From Chlorogloeopsis fritschii PCC 6912 (lineage in GTDB: Bacteria > Cyanobacteriota > Cyanobacteriia > Cyanobacteriales > Nostocaceae): DNA of 64,000 nt. The translations under genes were made by a program, and so were the position numbers. The notes under the pieces were generated by a model. That model saw nothing but the letters and a program-made list of their open reading frames with translations, searched no databases and had not been told where the DNA came from. The stretch covers positions 1-64,000 of the forward strand of contig NZ_AJLN01000068.1 in assembly GCF_000317285.1 (NCBI RefSeq). The letters are read 5' to 3'. Positions 18,440-27,068 of this stretch are shown here, in pieces. Every line of letters starts with the position of its first letter. Position 1 is the first letter of the stretch.

Positions 18440-18560
18440 GTTCTTAGTAAGCGATTTATCGTTCTGCATAGTAATTTTAAGCGGTTAGAACTGCTTACTA
18501 CGAACTTTTTAGTCAGATTTATCTGACTTTGGCTTTTAGCCAAGAAATTTATTTCTTGGC
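18440..18560. repeat. Three inverted repeats in the spacer upstream of the DUF2808 gene
   Basis: GTTCTTAGTAAGC (18440-18452) pairs with GCTTACTACGAAC (18493-18505) with one mismatch, AGTCAGAT (18511-18518) with ATCTGACT (18521-18528), and GCCAAGAAAT (18539-18548) with ATTTCTTGGC (18551-18560). The outer type with 'gcttactacgaac' arms is a dispersed element known to me from Nostoc-like genomes. The 18345-18773 spacer holds no other feature I can support. Confidence 0.8.
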
Positions 18561-18773
18561 GGATAAGAGCGTAGATACAAGATATGAGATAACCAATTTT
18601 TTACTATTTTCGGTTGTTTATTTTCCCTCTCAGCAAAATCTTATTTATTTATCAGTTTATTTATCTATCTCTTAGCTGCAAATTAAATCTAGTTTCTAGA
18701 AAACTCAGAAACAAATTACACCATATAAATATAAATCACTTAGTAATAGTGAATTTAAAAAAGGATCGCTAAA

Positions 18774-19271
18774 ATGAAAAAGCTACTTTTATCTGTTGTG
18801 CCTCTTTTAGTTGTAGCCTTATCTGCACTTCCTCCTGCCCAAGCATCACCAAGGTTCAGGCGCGATACTAAAGCTACTCAAATTATCCGTAGTGGTGCAA
18901 TCCCTAGTGTAGGCAATTCAATTCGTGCAACCCATTATTTTGACTTAAAGGTTCAGGGTAACCCTCTCTCCCAGTTGCTGATCGATGTGCCAGAAGGGCT
19001 GATGATAACTAGAGGTATTCGGGTTACGAATCAATCTGGCGAACAAGTGGCAACCAATGTGACGATGAATGGTAAAAGAGCCACAATAGACTTTTCTCAA
19101 CCAGTCGCAACTGGAACCACAATAAAAATTTCTCTGCAAGGTGTCAGAACTCTTTACCCCAATTCGGTTAATGCACCTACTTGGCTCTACCCAGTTTACG
19201 GTAGAAGCGTCGGTTTAACAGCAGATATTCCGTTCGGTTTAGCCAGAGTTCAAATCTATGGCGGTGGTTAA
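18774..19271 (+). CDS. DUF2808 domain exported protein
   Basis: A 165-residue protein with a clear signal peptide (MKKLLLSVVPLLVVALSALP, cleavage probable after PAQA). The mature part carries the DUF2808 pattern: ATHYFDLKVQGNPLSQLLID, VPEGL, and VRTLYPNSVNAPTWLYPVYG. The family is typical of cyanobacteria and secreted or periplasmic; its role is unknown. The start follows AAGGATCGCTAAA, a usable ribosome-binding site. It is monocistronic. GGGGCGGG (19293-19300) and CCTGCCCC (19313-19320) after the stop could form a terminator stem but lack a T tail. Confidence 0.85.
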   Translation: MKKLLLSVVPLLVVALSALPPAQASPRFRRDTKATQIIRSGAIPSVGNSIRATHYFDLKVQGNPLSQLLIDVPEGLMITRGIRVTNQSGEQVATNVTMNGKRATIDFSQPVATGTTIKISLQGVRTLYPNSVNAPTWLYPVYGRSVGLTADIPFGLARVQIYGGG

Positions 19272-19667
19272 ACTACCACAGACGATAAATCTGGGGCGGG
19301 TTAGCAATAACGCCTGCCCCTAATTGCTGCAAATCTTACTGAAACTGCCTGAAATCACCCGATTGGGTGAATCTATTGCATGAAGGCGATCGCAAGCAGA
19401 TTTTACACAATATAAGTAAATCGAAGATTTCGAGATGAATTCTGTCGATTGGGCACAAAAATTTCAGTAGTTGAGTCAGTGAATCTGGAATCCTGCCACT
19501 AGAGTTTGTAGTTAAATGTGTCCCAATCAAAGAGAGATATACTTCCCAAGTTATCCCTCAGATGAAAAAAGGGAACCTCCAAAATTAATGCATAAAACTA
19601 TAGAACCTGACCGTAATTATATATAGAAAACGGTTCAAATCTAAAAACTAATCAACAGGATAAATTT
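19272..19667. other. Intergenic region, 396 bp
   Basis: Contains the GC stem after DUF2808 described above and a small CACCC-GATT-GGGTG hairpin near 19356. A 64-codon minus-strand frame (19336-19530) is unsupported. The rest is AT-rich promoter DNA for the next gene. Confidence 0.5.
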
Positions 19668-19955
19668 ATGACTAGCTTAACTCTTATTAAACAACAACAA
19701 GACCTACTATATCCAATCCGTCAGTGGCTAGAATCTAGAGAAATTAATAACGCCAAATTAGCTCATTTCTTATGCAAACTGATTCCTGCTCAATGTCCGT
19801 TTGAAAGAGATATCGTACTCTTTGGACGCAAGCTATTCCACATCCCACCAATGTGTAAGCTTAATCCCCTCTATGAAGAAGTAGTTGGTTTGCGTTTCAA
19901 AGCTCTTTGCTATCTTGCAGATGAATGTGGTGAAGATGTTACAGTCTACTGCTAA
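19668..19955 (+). CDS. Mo-dependent nitrogenase C-terminal domain protein
   Basis: A 95-residue protein that consists entirely of the domain named after the C terminus of some Mo-nitrogenase proteins: LAHFLCKLIPAQCPFERDI, VLFGRKLFHIPPMCKLNPLY, then a Cys-containing tail (ADECGEDVTVYC). Stand-alone copies are common in cyanobacteria, including strains outside nif clusters; their role is not established. Five Cys in 95 residues are notable. No nif gene is nearby, so involvement in nitrogen fixation is not shown here. The stop overlaps the stop of the convergent kinase gene by four bases. Confidence 0.85.
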   Translation: MTSLTLIKQQQDLLYPIRQWLESREINNAKLAHFLCKLIPAQCPFERDIVLFGRKLFHIPPMCKLNPLYEEVVGLRFKALCYLADECGEDVTVYC

Positions 19956-21205
19956 CAGTTAGCTGTCAGTGGTAAATGCACCCTTACTGTAGTTCCCTCC
20001 GTAACAGTTGATTCAATTAACAATTCACCATTATGAGTTTCCACGATCCGCTTAGTAATAGCAAGCCCCAATCCAGTTCCAGAGGATTTTGTCGAATAAA
20101 AAGGTTTAGTTAAGTTAGGCAAAACCTCTGGAGGAATGGGTGCGCCACTATTGTGTATATTAATATAGACTTGATTATTATTTCCGTCACTATAAATTAT
20201 TAATTTCACACTCTCTCCTTCTGGTATTGCTTCACAAGCATTCCGCACTATATTAATTAATACTTGCTTTAATTTATCTTTGTCACCTAATATCTGAACC
20301 ACATTGATTGCCGCAGAAAATTCTATTTGCCGTCCTATTGCTTCTGGCATTCCTTGCAGAGATGGTAAGATTTCAGAAATAAATTGGTTAATATCAATTT
20401 TTTCTAGCTGCAATGACTGTGGCTTGGCATAAAGCAATATTTCTTTTAACAATCTTTCTAACCTACTCGCTTCATCTAAAGCTAGGGATAATCGCTCTTT
20501 TGCTGATTCAGATAAATCCAATCTCTGAAAAAAGTTCAACCCCATTTTCATTGTCGTCAAAGGGTTGCGAATTTCATGGATAATACAGGCAGCAAATTCA
20601 CCAATGGCAGCCAGCCTTTCTTGCTCTACAAGTTTTGTTTGTGCTGCCCGCAATTCTTCTGTCCTGCGGGCAACTTCGGCTTCTAAAATATGATTAAATT
20701 GTAGTTGTTGCTGGTACAAATAATAATTATCTATCGCCGTTGCCGCACGTTCTGCAAATAATTCTGCAATTTGAACCTCTTCAGCAGTAAAGTGACGCGG
20801 CGTTTTGTGAAAAGAACAAATAGTGCCAATCACTTCTCCTTGGGCTGTGCGTAAAGGTACGCCCAAATAAGCTCGATACCCCTCTGGAGCTTTACCATAG
20901 TCAACACAAGTTTTGGTATCTTCTACCACTAGACTTTGTTGTGTATTGACCACTGTTCCTGTGACAAGTCCATGCAATGAATATACATCATTACTGCTAT
21001 TACCCAAGTCAATACTGCTAGCTAATACCCTCTCAAAACCACCTTGGCAAAGGGTAACAACTGACCAATCTAACTCTAGCAATTCGCTCACACCCAAAGT
21101 AATTTCTTGTAAGTAACGCTTGATTTCCCCGGTACGATAACTTAGTGAAGATAGGACTTCTAGCGTTCTTTTTTTTCGTTGCCAATCTCCAGAACTACAG
21201 CACAT
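19952..21205 (-). CDS. GAF-domain sensor histidine kinase
   Basis: A 417-residue soluble kinase. A GAF domain covers about residues 15-165 (YLGVPLRTAQGEVIGTICSF, ERAATAIDNYYLYQQQ), then a coiled coil (EEVARRTEEL-type), the HisKA helix with phospho-acceptor His in IIHEIRNPLTTMK (about 213), and the ATPase domain with NIVRNACEAIP, STKSSGTGLGLAITKRIVE. All boxes are intact. An OmpR-type regulator lies divergently 325 bases away (21531) and is a plausible but unproven partner. Confidence 0.88.
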   Translation of the reverse strand: MCCSSGDWQRKKRTLEVLSSLSYRTGEIKRYLQEITLGVSELLELDWSVVTLCQGGFERVLASSIDLGNSSNDVYSLHGLVTGTVVNTQQSLVVEDTKTCVDYGKAPEGYRAYLGVPLRTAQGEVIGTICSFHKTPRHFTAEEVQIAELFAERAATAIDNYYLYQQQLQFNHILEAEVARRTEELRAAQTKLVEQERLAAIGEFAACIIHEIRNPLTTMKMGLNFFQRLDLSESAKERLSLALDEASRLERLLKEILLYAKPQSLQLEKIDINQFISEILPSLQGMPEAIGRQIEFSAAINVVQILGDKDKLKQVLINIVRNACEAIPEGESVKLIIYSDGNNNQVYINIHNSGAPIPPEVLPNLTKPFYSTKSSGTGLGLAITKRIVETHNGELLIESTVTEGTTVRVHLPLTANC

Positions 21206-21530
21206 AAAAACTCCTTTTTTAAAATTTTTCGGCTATATATTACTGATAACAATCGCTTTTAGAATCAAACTGACTAGCTAATACTTGCAACAATTCTTAG
21301 CAATAAATAATATTGACCATGTGTATAATCTAAACACGAAAACATGAAATAATTAATTGCTTATATGTAAATAAACGTAACTAATGTTGATTTGTTTTAA
21401 GTATTTTGTTGAATAAACTCTAAGAAATTTTTACTTAGAAAGTAAAGTATAAACTATCAGTTAATTTAATTTCTGCTCGTCTTTATTTTTCAGGACAATC
21501 AGTTTAGAAATATCAAGTTATTAAACTCCC
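21206..21530. other. Divergent intergenic region, 325 bp
   Basis: AT-rich region between the GAF kinase and the response regulator genes, expected to hold both promoters. I could not recognise a conserved operator or a hairpin. Confidence 0.5.
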
Positions 21531-22205
21531 ATGACAGCCCACATTCTACTTGTTGAAGATGAAGTTAAACTGGCACGATTTGTAGAATTGGAACTGAGTT
21601 ATGAAGGCTATCAAGTTACCGTTGCGCACGATGGATTAAGTGGATTGACTACAGCCAGAGAGACTCATCCAGATTTAGTGATTTTAGACTGGATGTTACC
21701 TGGTTTGTCGGGGGTGGAAATTTGCCGCCGCCTGCGAAGTACAGGGGATCAAGTGCCAGTCATATTATTGACGGCAAAAGATGAAGTGAGCGATCGCGTG
21801 GCTGGTTTGGATGCGGGTGCGGATGATTATGTCGTTAAACCCTTCAGCGTCGAGGAATTGTTAGCTAGAGTTCGCGCTCACCTACGCAGAACCCAAGAAG
21901 TAGACGCAGATATATTGCTATTTGAAGATTTGAAGCTAAATCGTCGCACGCGGGAAGTGCATCGCGGCGATCGCGCGATAGAATTAACAGCTAAAGAATT
22001 TGACTTACTAGAATATTTGCTAGCACATCCCCGACAAGTGATTACGCGCGATCGCATTTTAGAGGAAGTCTGGGGCTACGACTTTATGGGAGATTCCAAC
22101 ATTATCGAAGTTTACATCCGCTATCTACGGCTGAAATTAGAAGCCAACAACGAAAAGCGTCTCATTCAAACTGTGCGTGGTGTCGGTTATGCGTTGCGCG
22201 AGTGA
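21531..22205 (+). CDS. OmpR/PhoB-family response regulator (NrrA-like)
   Basis: A 224-residue regulator. The receiver (1-120) has the acidic pair in LLVEDE, phospho-acceptor Asp in [13 protein letters not shown], Thr in [11 protein letters not shown] and Lys in DDYVVKPF. The winged-helix DNA-binding domain (about 128-224) shows [19 protein letters not shown] and [20 protein letters not shown]. The sequence recalls NrrA, the nitrogen-responsive regulator of Nostoc relatives, but I cannot confirm orthology without a tree. The arsM gene follows 98 bases downstream on the same strand. Confidence 0.88.
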   Translation: MTAHILLVEDEVKLARFVELELSYEGYQVTVAHDGLSGLTTARETHPDLVILDWMLPGLSGVEICRRLRSTGDQVPVILLTAKDEVSDRVAGLDAGADDYVVKPFSVEELLARVRAHLRRTQEVDADILLFEDLKLNRRTREVHRGDRAIELTAKEFDLLEYLLAHPRQVITRDRILEEVWGYDFMGDSNIIEVYIRYLRLKLEANNEKRLIQTVRGVGYALRE

Positions 22206-22303
22206 AAACAACACTCTCAGCAAAAACTCATCAAATAGAGGGTGATATGTACTAGGATGCAAAAAGTTGATTTTAGACGCCAATACATATCATCAGGAGT
22301 GCA

Positions 22304-23272
22304 ATGACTTATCTCGAAACCGCAGCACAATTCTACAGTGAAGTTGCGCAAACACCGCAAATTGGACTTTGTTGCGTCCAAAGTTCACCCCTCCAATTGC
22401 CAGGATTGAAAATTCCCCAACCAATGCAGGAAATGAACTATGGTTGCGGCAGTACCGTTCATCCTGCAGAATTAGCAAATCAACCTACTGTGTTGTATGT
22501 TGGAGTTGGTGGTGGCTTAGAAGCTCTGCAATTTGCTTATTTTTCTCGCTGCCCCGGTGCTGTGATTGCTGTTGAGCCGGTGGAAGCAATGCGAGAAGCG
22601 GCTGCACGCAACCTGGAAATTGCTGCTCAAGAAAACCCTTGGTTTGATCCTAGCTTTGTAGAAATTCGTGCGGGCGACGCATTTAATTTACCTGTTGCCG
22701 ATGCTTCTGTAGATGTGGTAGCGCAAAATTGTCTTTTCAACATTTTTGAGCCAGAAGATTTAACTCGTGCTTTACAAGAAGCATATCGCGTTTTAAAACC
22801 AGGCGGACGTTTACAAATGAGCGATCCGATCGCCACTCGCCCAATTCCACCACATCTGCAACAAGATGAGCGTTTGCGCGCTATGTGTTTATCTGGCGCA
22901 CTGACTTATGAAGAGTATATTCAGCGAATTATTAATGTGGGATTTGGACAAATAGAAATTCGCGCCCGTCGTCCTTATCGTCTTCTAGATTACCAAACTT
23001 ATCATCTCCAAGAACATTTACTTTTAGAAAGTCTTGATTCTGTATCTTTTAAAGTTCCTATTCCTGTAGATGGAGCTTGTGTTTTTACTGGCAAGACAGC
23101 AATATATACTGGTTTGGAAGAGTTATTTGATGATCATGCCGGGCATATTTTGCAAAAAGGTGTACCAGCCGCAGTGTGTGATAAAACAGCTGCCAAACTT
23201 GCTACTTTAATTCCAGACAAATTAATAATTACTAATTCTACTTGGCATTACACTGGCGGTGGTTGCTGTTAG
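22304..23272 (+). CDS. arsM: Arsenite methyltransferase of arsenosugar biosynthesis
   Basis: A 322-residue SAM-dependent methyltransferase. The SAM site is VLYVGVGGGLEALQFAYF, followed by AGDAFNLPVADASVDVV and EAYRVLKPGGRLQMSDPI. The fixed Cys set expected of arsenic methyltransferases is visible: a CC pair at 23-24 (QIGLCCVQSS), MNYGCGST, VAQNCLFN and a C-terminal GGGCC. The long C-terminal extension (DGACVFTGKTAIYTG onward) is typical of the arsenosugar-type ArsM found next to ArsS. It converts trivalent arsenic to methylated forms in the cytoplasm. It probably forms a unit with arsS, 205 bases downstream. Confidence 0.88.
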   Translation: MTYLETAAQFYSEVAQTPQIGLCCVQSSPLQLPGLKIPQPMQEMNYGCGSTVHPAELANQPTVLYVGVGGGLEALQFAYFSRCPGAVIAVEPVEAMREAAARNLEIAAQENPWFDPSFVEIRAGDAFNLPVADASVDVVAQNCLFNIFEPEDLTRALQEAYRVLKPGGRLQMSDPIATRPIPPHLQQDERLRAMCLSGALTYEEYIQRIINVGFGQIEIRARRPYRLLDYQTYHLQEHLLLESLDSVSFKVPIPVDGACVFTGKTAIYTGLEELFDDHAGHILQKGVPAAVCDKTAAKLATLIPDKLIITNSTWHYTGGGCC

Positions 23273-23477
23273 TTCACGGCAAAGACAAGTGTGAAATATA
23301 GAGGCGCTAACTCTTCGCCATAAACTTTCTTGAAAACTATCTATCATGTTGGGTGCGTGACGGGCGATCGTCCGTAATGCACCAAATTATTGTTGTATCT
23401 TCTCAAGTGAAATTGTGATGCAAAATTTTTCTATATAAATTAACATTATATCTGTAAAGGTCAGGCAATATTAACTA

Positions 23478-24476
23478 ATGCAAACTCAAGCAACAAATTC
23501 AGCATTAACTCCTTTCAAACATAAACTAACTTCCCCTTTAACTAAAAAGCAAATTACTGTTTTACAAATCAATCTGGGCAAGCGTTGTAACCTTGCTTGC
23601 ACTCACTGTCATGTGGAAGCAGGGCCAAAACGTACAGAAGAACTTTCTCCAGAGATTTGCGCTCAATTGATTGAAATAATTCACAAGTTTCCCCAAATTC
23701 AAATTGTCGATTTAACTGGGGGCGCACCAGAAATGAATTATGGATTTAAGCCACTAGTAGAAGCAAGTAGAGCTACAGGTAAACAAGTCATAGTTCGGTC
23801 GAATTTGACTATTTATTTTGAAGATGAATTTGGAGATTTACCAATTTATTTTGCCAACCATCAAGTGAGAATTGTTGCTTCTTTGCCTTGCTATTTAGCA
23901 GATAATGTTGATAAAATGCGCGGGATTGGAGTTTATAATGATTCCATCAAAGCACTGCAATGGCTAAATCAAGTTGGTTACGGTCAACAGCCAGATCTAA
24001 TTTTAGATTTGGTGTATAATCCTCAATTACCTTCTGGTGAAAAATTTTCTTTAACCCCAGAGCAAATTAAGCTAGAGCGAGATTATAAAGTATTTTTAAA
24101 AGAGAAATTTAATATAGATTTTAACAATTTATTTACTATTACTAATCTACCAGTAGGCAGAACTAAATTGCATTTAGAACGAAAAAAACTGTACAGTCCT
24201 TATTTGAAATTTTTAGAGTCACACTTCAATGCCAACACGGTTGAAAATTTAATGTGCCGCGATGAGCTTTCAATTGATTATCTTGGTAACATATATGACT
24301 GCGATTTTAACCAGATGATGAATTTACCTGCAAAAACTCGCAGCGGTGAAAACCTGACAGTTGCTCATTTGCTCGCGGCTGGCAATCTAGATTTAATAGA
24401 CGAAGTACAAACTGCTGCTTATTGTTACGGTTGTACTGCTGGGTGCGGTTCTAGTTGTGGTGGTGCTTTGGTATAA
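23478..24476 (+). CDS. arsS: Arsenosugar biosynthesis radical SAM protein
   Basis: A 332-residue radical SAM enzyme. The iron-sulfur cluster motif is C-x3-C-x2-C in KRCNLACTHCHVEAGP, followed by VDLTGGAPEMNYGF (GGxP-like). The C-terminal Cys-rich tail (YCYGCTAGCGSSCGG) suits an auxiliary cluster. The family is defined by its partnership with ArsM and is thought to transfer the adenosyl group to dimethylated arsenic, making the ribosyl precursor of arsenosugars. The start ATG at 23478 gives the expected length. A stem followed by a T run lies 129 bases after the stop. Confidence 0.9.
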   Translation: MQTQATNSALTPFKHKLTSPLTKKQITVLQINLGKRCNLACTHCHVEAGPKRTEELSPEICAQLIEIIHKFPQIQIVDLTGGAPEMNYGFKPLVEASRATGKQVIVRSNLTIYFEDEFGDLPIYFANHQVRIVASLPCYLADNVDKMRGIGVYNDSIKALQWLNQVGYGQQPDLILDLVYNPQLPSGEKFSLTPEQIKLERDYKVFLKEKFNIDFNNLFTITNLPVGRTKLHLERKKLYSPYLKFLESHFNANTVENLMCRDELSIDYLGNIYDCDFNQMMNLPAKTRSGENLTVAHLLAAGNLDLIDEVQTAAYCYGCTAGCGSSCGGALV

Positions 24477-24604
24477 ATATAAGAAAAATATACTCACGCG
24501 ACACGAAATAAAATCTGTTACAGAATCTGTTACCAGTGGCTTATCTACATCCACATCGGTTTACGATTAAAGACAATTAAGTTTCCTCATACCTTGATGT
24601 AAAT

Positions 24605-24639
24605 CCGTGGATTAATAACAACTTCCACGGTTTTATTTT
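24605..24639 (+). terminator. Putative terminator after arsS
   Basis: CCGTGGA (24605-24611) pairs with TCCACGG (24624-24630), directly followed by TTTTATTTT. Confidence 0.7.
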
Positions 24640-24805
24640 GGTTATGGCAGTAAAATTAGGCACTCAAAATGCTTCTCAAGTTAATATCATTGAGGTAAAA
24701 CTAGCTCAATCAGCTGCAATTCCGTTACAAAAAATGTTACGAGTGTGTTGATACTGCTAAATAATCGTTATCATGATATCTAGTTAAGCTCCTCACACCA
24801 CACCA

Positions 24806-24838
24806 AAAGCCGTGAATGTTTATTTCACGGCTTTTTTT
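24806..24838 (+). terminator. Second putative terminator in the arsS-MFS gap
   Basis: AAAGCCGTGAA (24806-24816) pairs with TTCACGGCTTT (24824-24834), with T's through 24838. Between the two stems (24640-24805) a 35-codon frame at 24644 lacks a ribosome-binding site and is not called. After the stem, 24841-24900 carries a repeat of the ggagaggggttgggggtggg type. Confidence 0.75.
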
Positions 24839-24958
24839 ATTAACCTCACCTTACGACTACTCCTTTATCCATCAGTGGAGAGGGGTTGGGGGTGGGGGTT
24901 TTTCATTATTGTCAATTAATTAAAGTCTGATCTTACGGTTAACTGCACGCTAACAAGC

Positions 24959-26233
24959 ATGAAAACGCAAAATCCAAAACAGCTACTACCACCAGCTTTA
25001 AGATCGAGAAACTACCGCCTATTTTTTGCTGGACAAGGTATATCCTTGATTGGAACTTGGATGACGCAGACTGCCACTATTTGGCTAGTTTATAGCTTAA
25101 CCCAATCGCCCTTAATGCTGGGAGTTGTTGGGTTTAGCAGTCAAATTCCTAGCTTTATTCTCGCTCCCTTTGGTGGCGTATTTGTAGATCGCTTTTCCCG
25201 CCATCGTACCTTAATTGGTACGCAAATATTGTCAATGATTCAGTCATTAGCACTGGCGGCATTGGCACTAACGGGTGTTATTCATATTTGGCACATCATT
25301 GTCTTGAGCTTATTTCAAGGATTTGTTAGCGCCTTTGATGCACCAGCACGGCAAGCATTTGTGCCAGAGTTGGTAGAACGTAGAGAAGATTTAGCCAATG
25401 CGATCGCGCTCAATTCTACAATGTTTAACGGAGCGCGGTTAATTGGCCCGGCGGTGGGTGGTTTGTTAGTTGCTAGTATTGGCGCAGCATACTGTTTTTT
25501 AATTGATGGTCTTAGTTATATTGCCGTAATCATTGCCTTATTAGCAATGAAGATTAAGCCGAGAACAATATTAGTCAGTACGGCTAACCCCTTGGAACAA
25601 GTCAAAGAGGGATTTGTGTATGCCTTTAGCTTTCCACCAATTCGGGCGCTGTTATTGCTATCAGCTTTAGTTAGTTTTTTCGGATTGCAATATACTGTGC
25701 TTGTACCAGTTTTTGCAGAAAAAATTCTCCAAGGTAATGCAGAAACGCTGGGATTTTTGATGGCAGCATCTGGAGTCGGAGCTTTATGTGGTGGAATTTA
25801 TTTGGCATCGCGACAAACAATATTAGGGCTTGGTAAATTGATTGCTTTTGCCCCAACAATTTTAGGAATAGGATTAATTACTTTTTCACTATCACGTTAT
25901 TTGCCACTTTCTTTATTCACAATGCTATTTATTGGGTTAGGAACAATCCTCCAAGTTGCTGCTGGCAATACAGTTTTACAAACAATAGTTGAAGATGAAA
26001 AACGCGGGCGAGTGATGAGCTTATTCACAATGGCATTTTTAGGAATCATACCTTTTGGTAGTTTATTAGGAGGAGCGTTGGCAGATCGAATCGGTGCTCC
26101 TACTGTATTAATTATTGATGGAATTGTTTGTATTTTAGGTTCTATGTATTTTATGAGACAACTACCTGCTCTACGGCAACTAGTACGTCCAATTTATATA
26201 GAAAGAGGAATTTTAAATGAAGGGTTACATTAA
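24959..26233 (+). CDS. MFS exporter, EntS/DHA3-like
   Basis: A 424-residue major facilitator with about 12 membrane helices. N-terminal signature: RNYRLFFAGQGISLIGTWMT; loop 2-3: APFGGVFVDRFSRHRTLIG; helix 5 region: GPAVGGLLVASIGAAYCFLI; second-half loop: GGALADRIGAPTVLIIDG. This is the MFS_3 branch that includes enterobactin and macrolide exporters. Its position after the arsenosugar genes invites the idea of arsenical export, but two terminator-like stems lie between and the family is broad, so the substrate is unknown. Confidence 0.85.
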   Translation: MKTQNPKQLLPPALRSRNYRLFFAGQGISLIGTWMTQTATIWLVYSLTQSPLMLGVVGFSSQIPSFILAPFGGVFVDRFSRHRTLIGTQILSMIQSLALAALALTGVIHIWHIIVLSLFQGFVSAFDAPARQAFVPELVERREDLANAIALNSTMFNGARLIGPAVGGLLVASIGAAYCFLIDGLSYIAVIIALLAMKIKPRTILVSTANPLEQVKEGFVYAFSFPPIRALLLLSALVSFFGLQYTVLVPVFAEKILQGNAETLGFLMAASGVGALCGGIYLASRQTILGLGKLIAFAPTILGIGLITFSLSRYLPLSLFTMLFIGLGTILQVAAGNTVLQTIVEDEKRGRVMSLFTMAFLGIIPFGSLLGGALADRIGAPTVLIIDGIVCILGSMYFMRQLPALRQLVRPIYIERGILNEGLH

Positions 26234-26280
26234 CTCTAGATGATAAGAAAATCATGTTTGATAAATCGACCACTGTCTTG

Positions 26281-26397
26281 GAAAGCTTTGAGCCTCGCTC
26301 CGCGAGGAGCTACGCTAACGGAGGAAACCTCCGCACCCTACCCTACGGGAACGCCTTACGGCGAACGGGAAGCCGCCTTCGGCGTCTACAAACTTTC
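26281..26397. repeat. Dispersed structured repeat, copy 1 (multi-hairpin element)
   Basis: Starts GAAAGCTTTGAGCCTCGCTC and ends GGCGTCTACAAACTTTC. The ends are nearly complementary (GAAAG-TTTG with CAAACTTTC) and enclose hairpins CCTCGC/GCGAGG, GGAGG/CCTCC and CGCC/GGCG. A second, shorter copy lies at 38815-38906. The frame at 26254-26466 only translates this element. Confidence 0.85.
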
Positions 26398-26399
26398 CG

Positions 26400-26455
26400 C
26401 AGATGGACACAGATAAACACAGATAAATTATCGGTGTCCATCTGTGTTTATCTGT
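26400..26455. promoter_or_regulatory. Overlapping, mutually exclusive inverted repeats before an Uma2 gene
   Basis: CAGATGGACAC (26400-26410) pairs with 26434-26444, while ACAGATAAACACAGAT (26409-26424) pairs perfectly with 26440-26455. The two stems share bases on both sides, so only one can form at a time. They end 31 bases before the Uma2 start codon. They may be just a dispersed repeat, or act as a leader switch. Confidence 0.5.
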
Positions 26456-26486
26456 GGTTGTTATGATCATAAAAGGAGGCACAAAG

Positions 26487-27068
26487 ATGGTTACAAGCCG
26501 AAGTGAATACTACATTTCTCCAGAAGAATATTTAGAAGGCGAAAAAGTTAGCCAAATCAAACACGAGTATATTGATGGGCAAGTCTATGCAATGGCAGGG
26601 GCAAGTGATGCTCATGTCACTATTAGTATGAATTTATCGATGCTGCTGCGAAACCATTTGCGGGGTAGTGGTTACCGGGTGTACATGGCAGAAATGAAAG
26701 CACAAATTGAAGTTATTAACCGCTACTACTATCCTGATGTCATGGTTACTTGTGATGCACGGGATAGAGAGTTTGAATATTTTAAATGCCACCCGAAATT
26801 AATTGTAGAGGTACTTTCAGATCGCACAGAAGCTTTTGACAGAGGTAAGAAGTTTGCAGACTACCGCCACCTAGAATCATTGCAGGAATACGTACTCATT
26901 TCCCAAGACATAATGAGTGTGGAATGCTTCCGCCGCAACGAAAAAGGGCGCTGGGAACTTTATCCCTACGAAAAAGGCGAAGAAGTGCATCTAGCTAGCG
27001 TTGATTTTTGGTGTGAAATTGAGGCGATATATGAAGATGTAGTGCTAGTAAAAGAGAATGCTTATTAA
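26487..27068 (+). CDS. Uma2 (DUF820) family putative endonuclease
   Basis: A 193-residue protein of the PD-(D/E)xK-like family that is strongly expanded in cyanobacteria. The pattern SPEEYLEGEKVSQIKHEYID, GQVYAMAGAS, the acidic motif RYYYPDVMVTCD, then CHPKLIVEVLSDRTEAFDRG-K is complete. The start is the ATG at 26487, behind AAAGGAGG; the frame runs 33 bases further upstream. Substrate and role are unknown. The stop overlaps that of a convergent Uma2 gene. Confidence 0.88.
   Translation: MVTSRSEYYISPEEYLEGEKVSQIKHEYIDGQVYAMAGASDAHVTISMNLSMLLRNHLRGSGYRVYMAEMKAQIEVINRYYYPDVMVTCDARDREFEYFKCHPKLIVEVLSDRTEAFDRGKKFADYRHLESLQEYVLISQDIMSVECFRRNEKGRWELYPYEKGEEVHLASVDFWCEIEAIYEDVVLVKENAY

Noticed and set aside
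19668-19955. Evidence for a nitrogen-fixation cluster
   Set aside because: Only the stand-alone C-terminal-type domain is present; no nif structural or assembly gene lies in the window.
24644-24751. 35-codon frame between two terminators after arsS
   Set aside because: No ribosome-binding site. It starts directly behind the T run of a terminator and shows no recognisable motif.
26254-26466. 70-codon plus-strand frame
   Set aside because: It is a translation of the structured repeat and the following inverted repeat.
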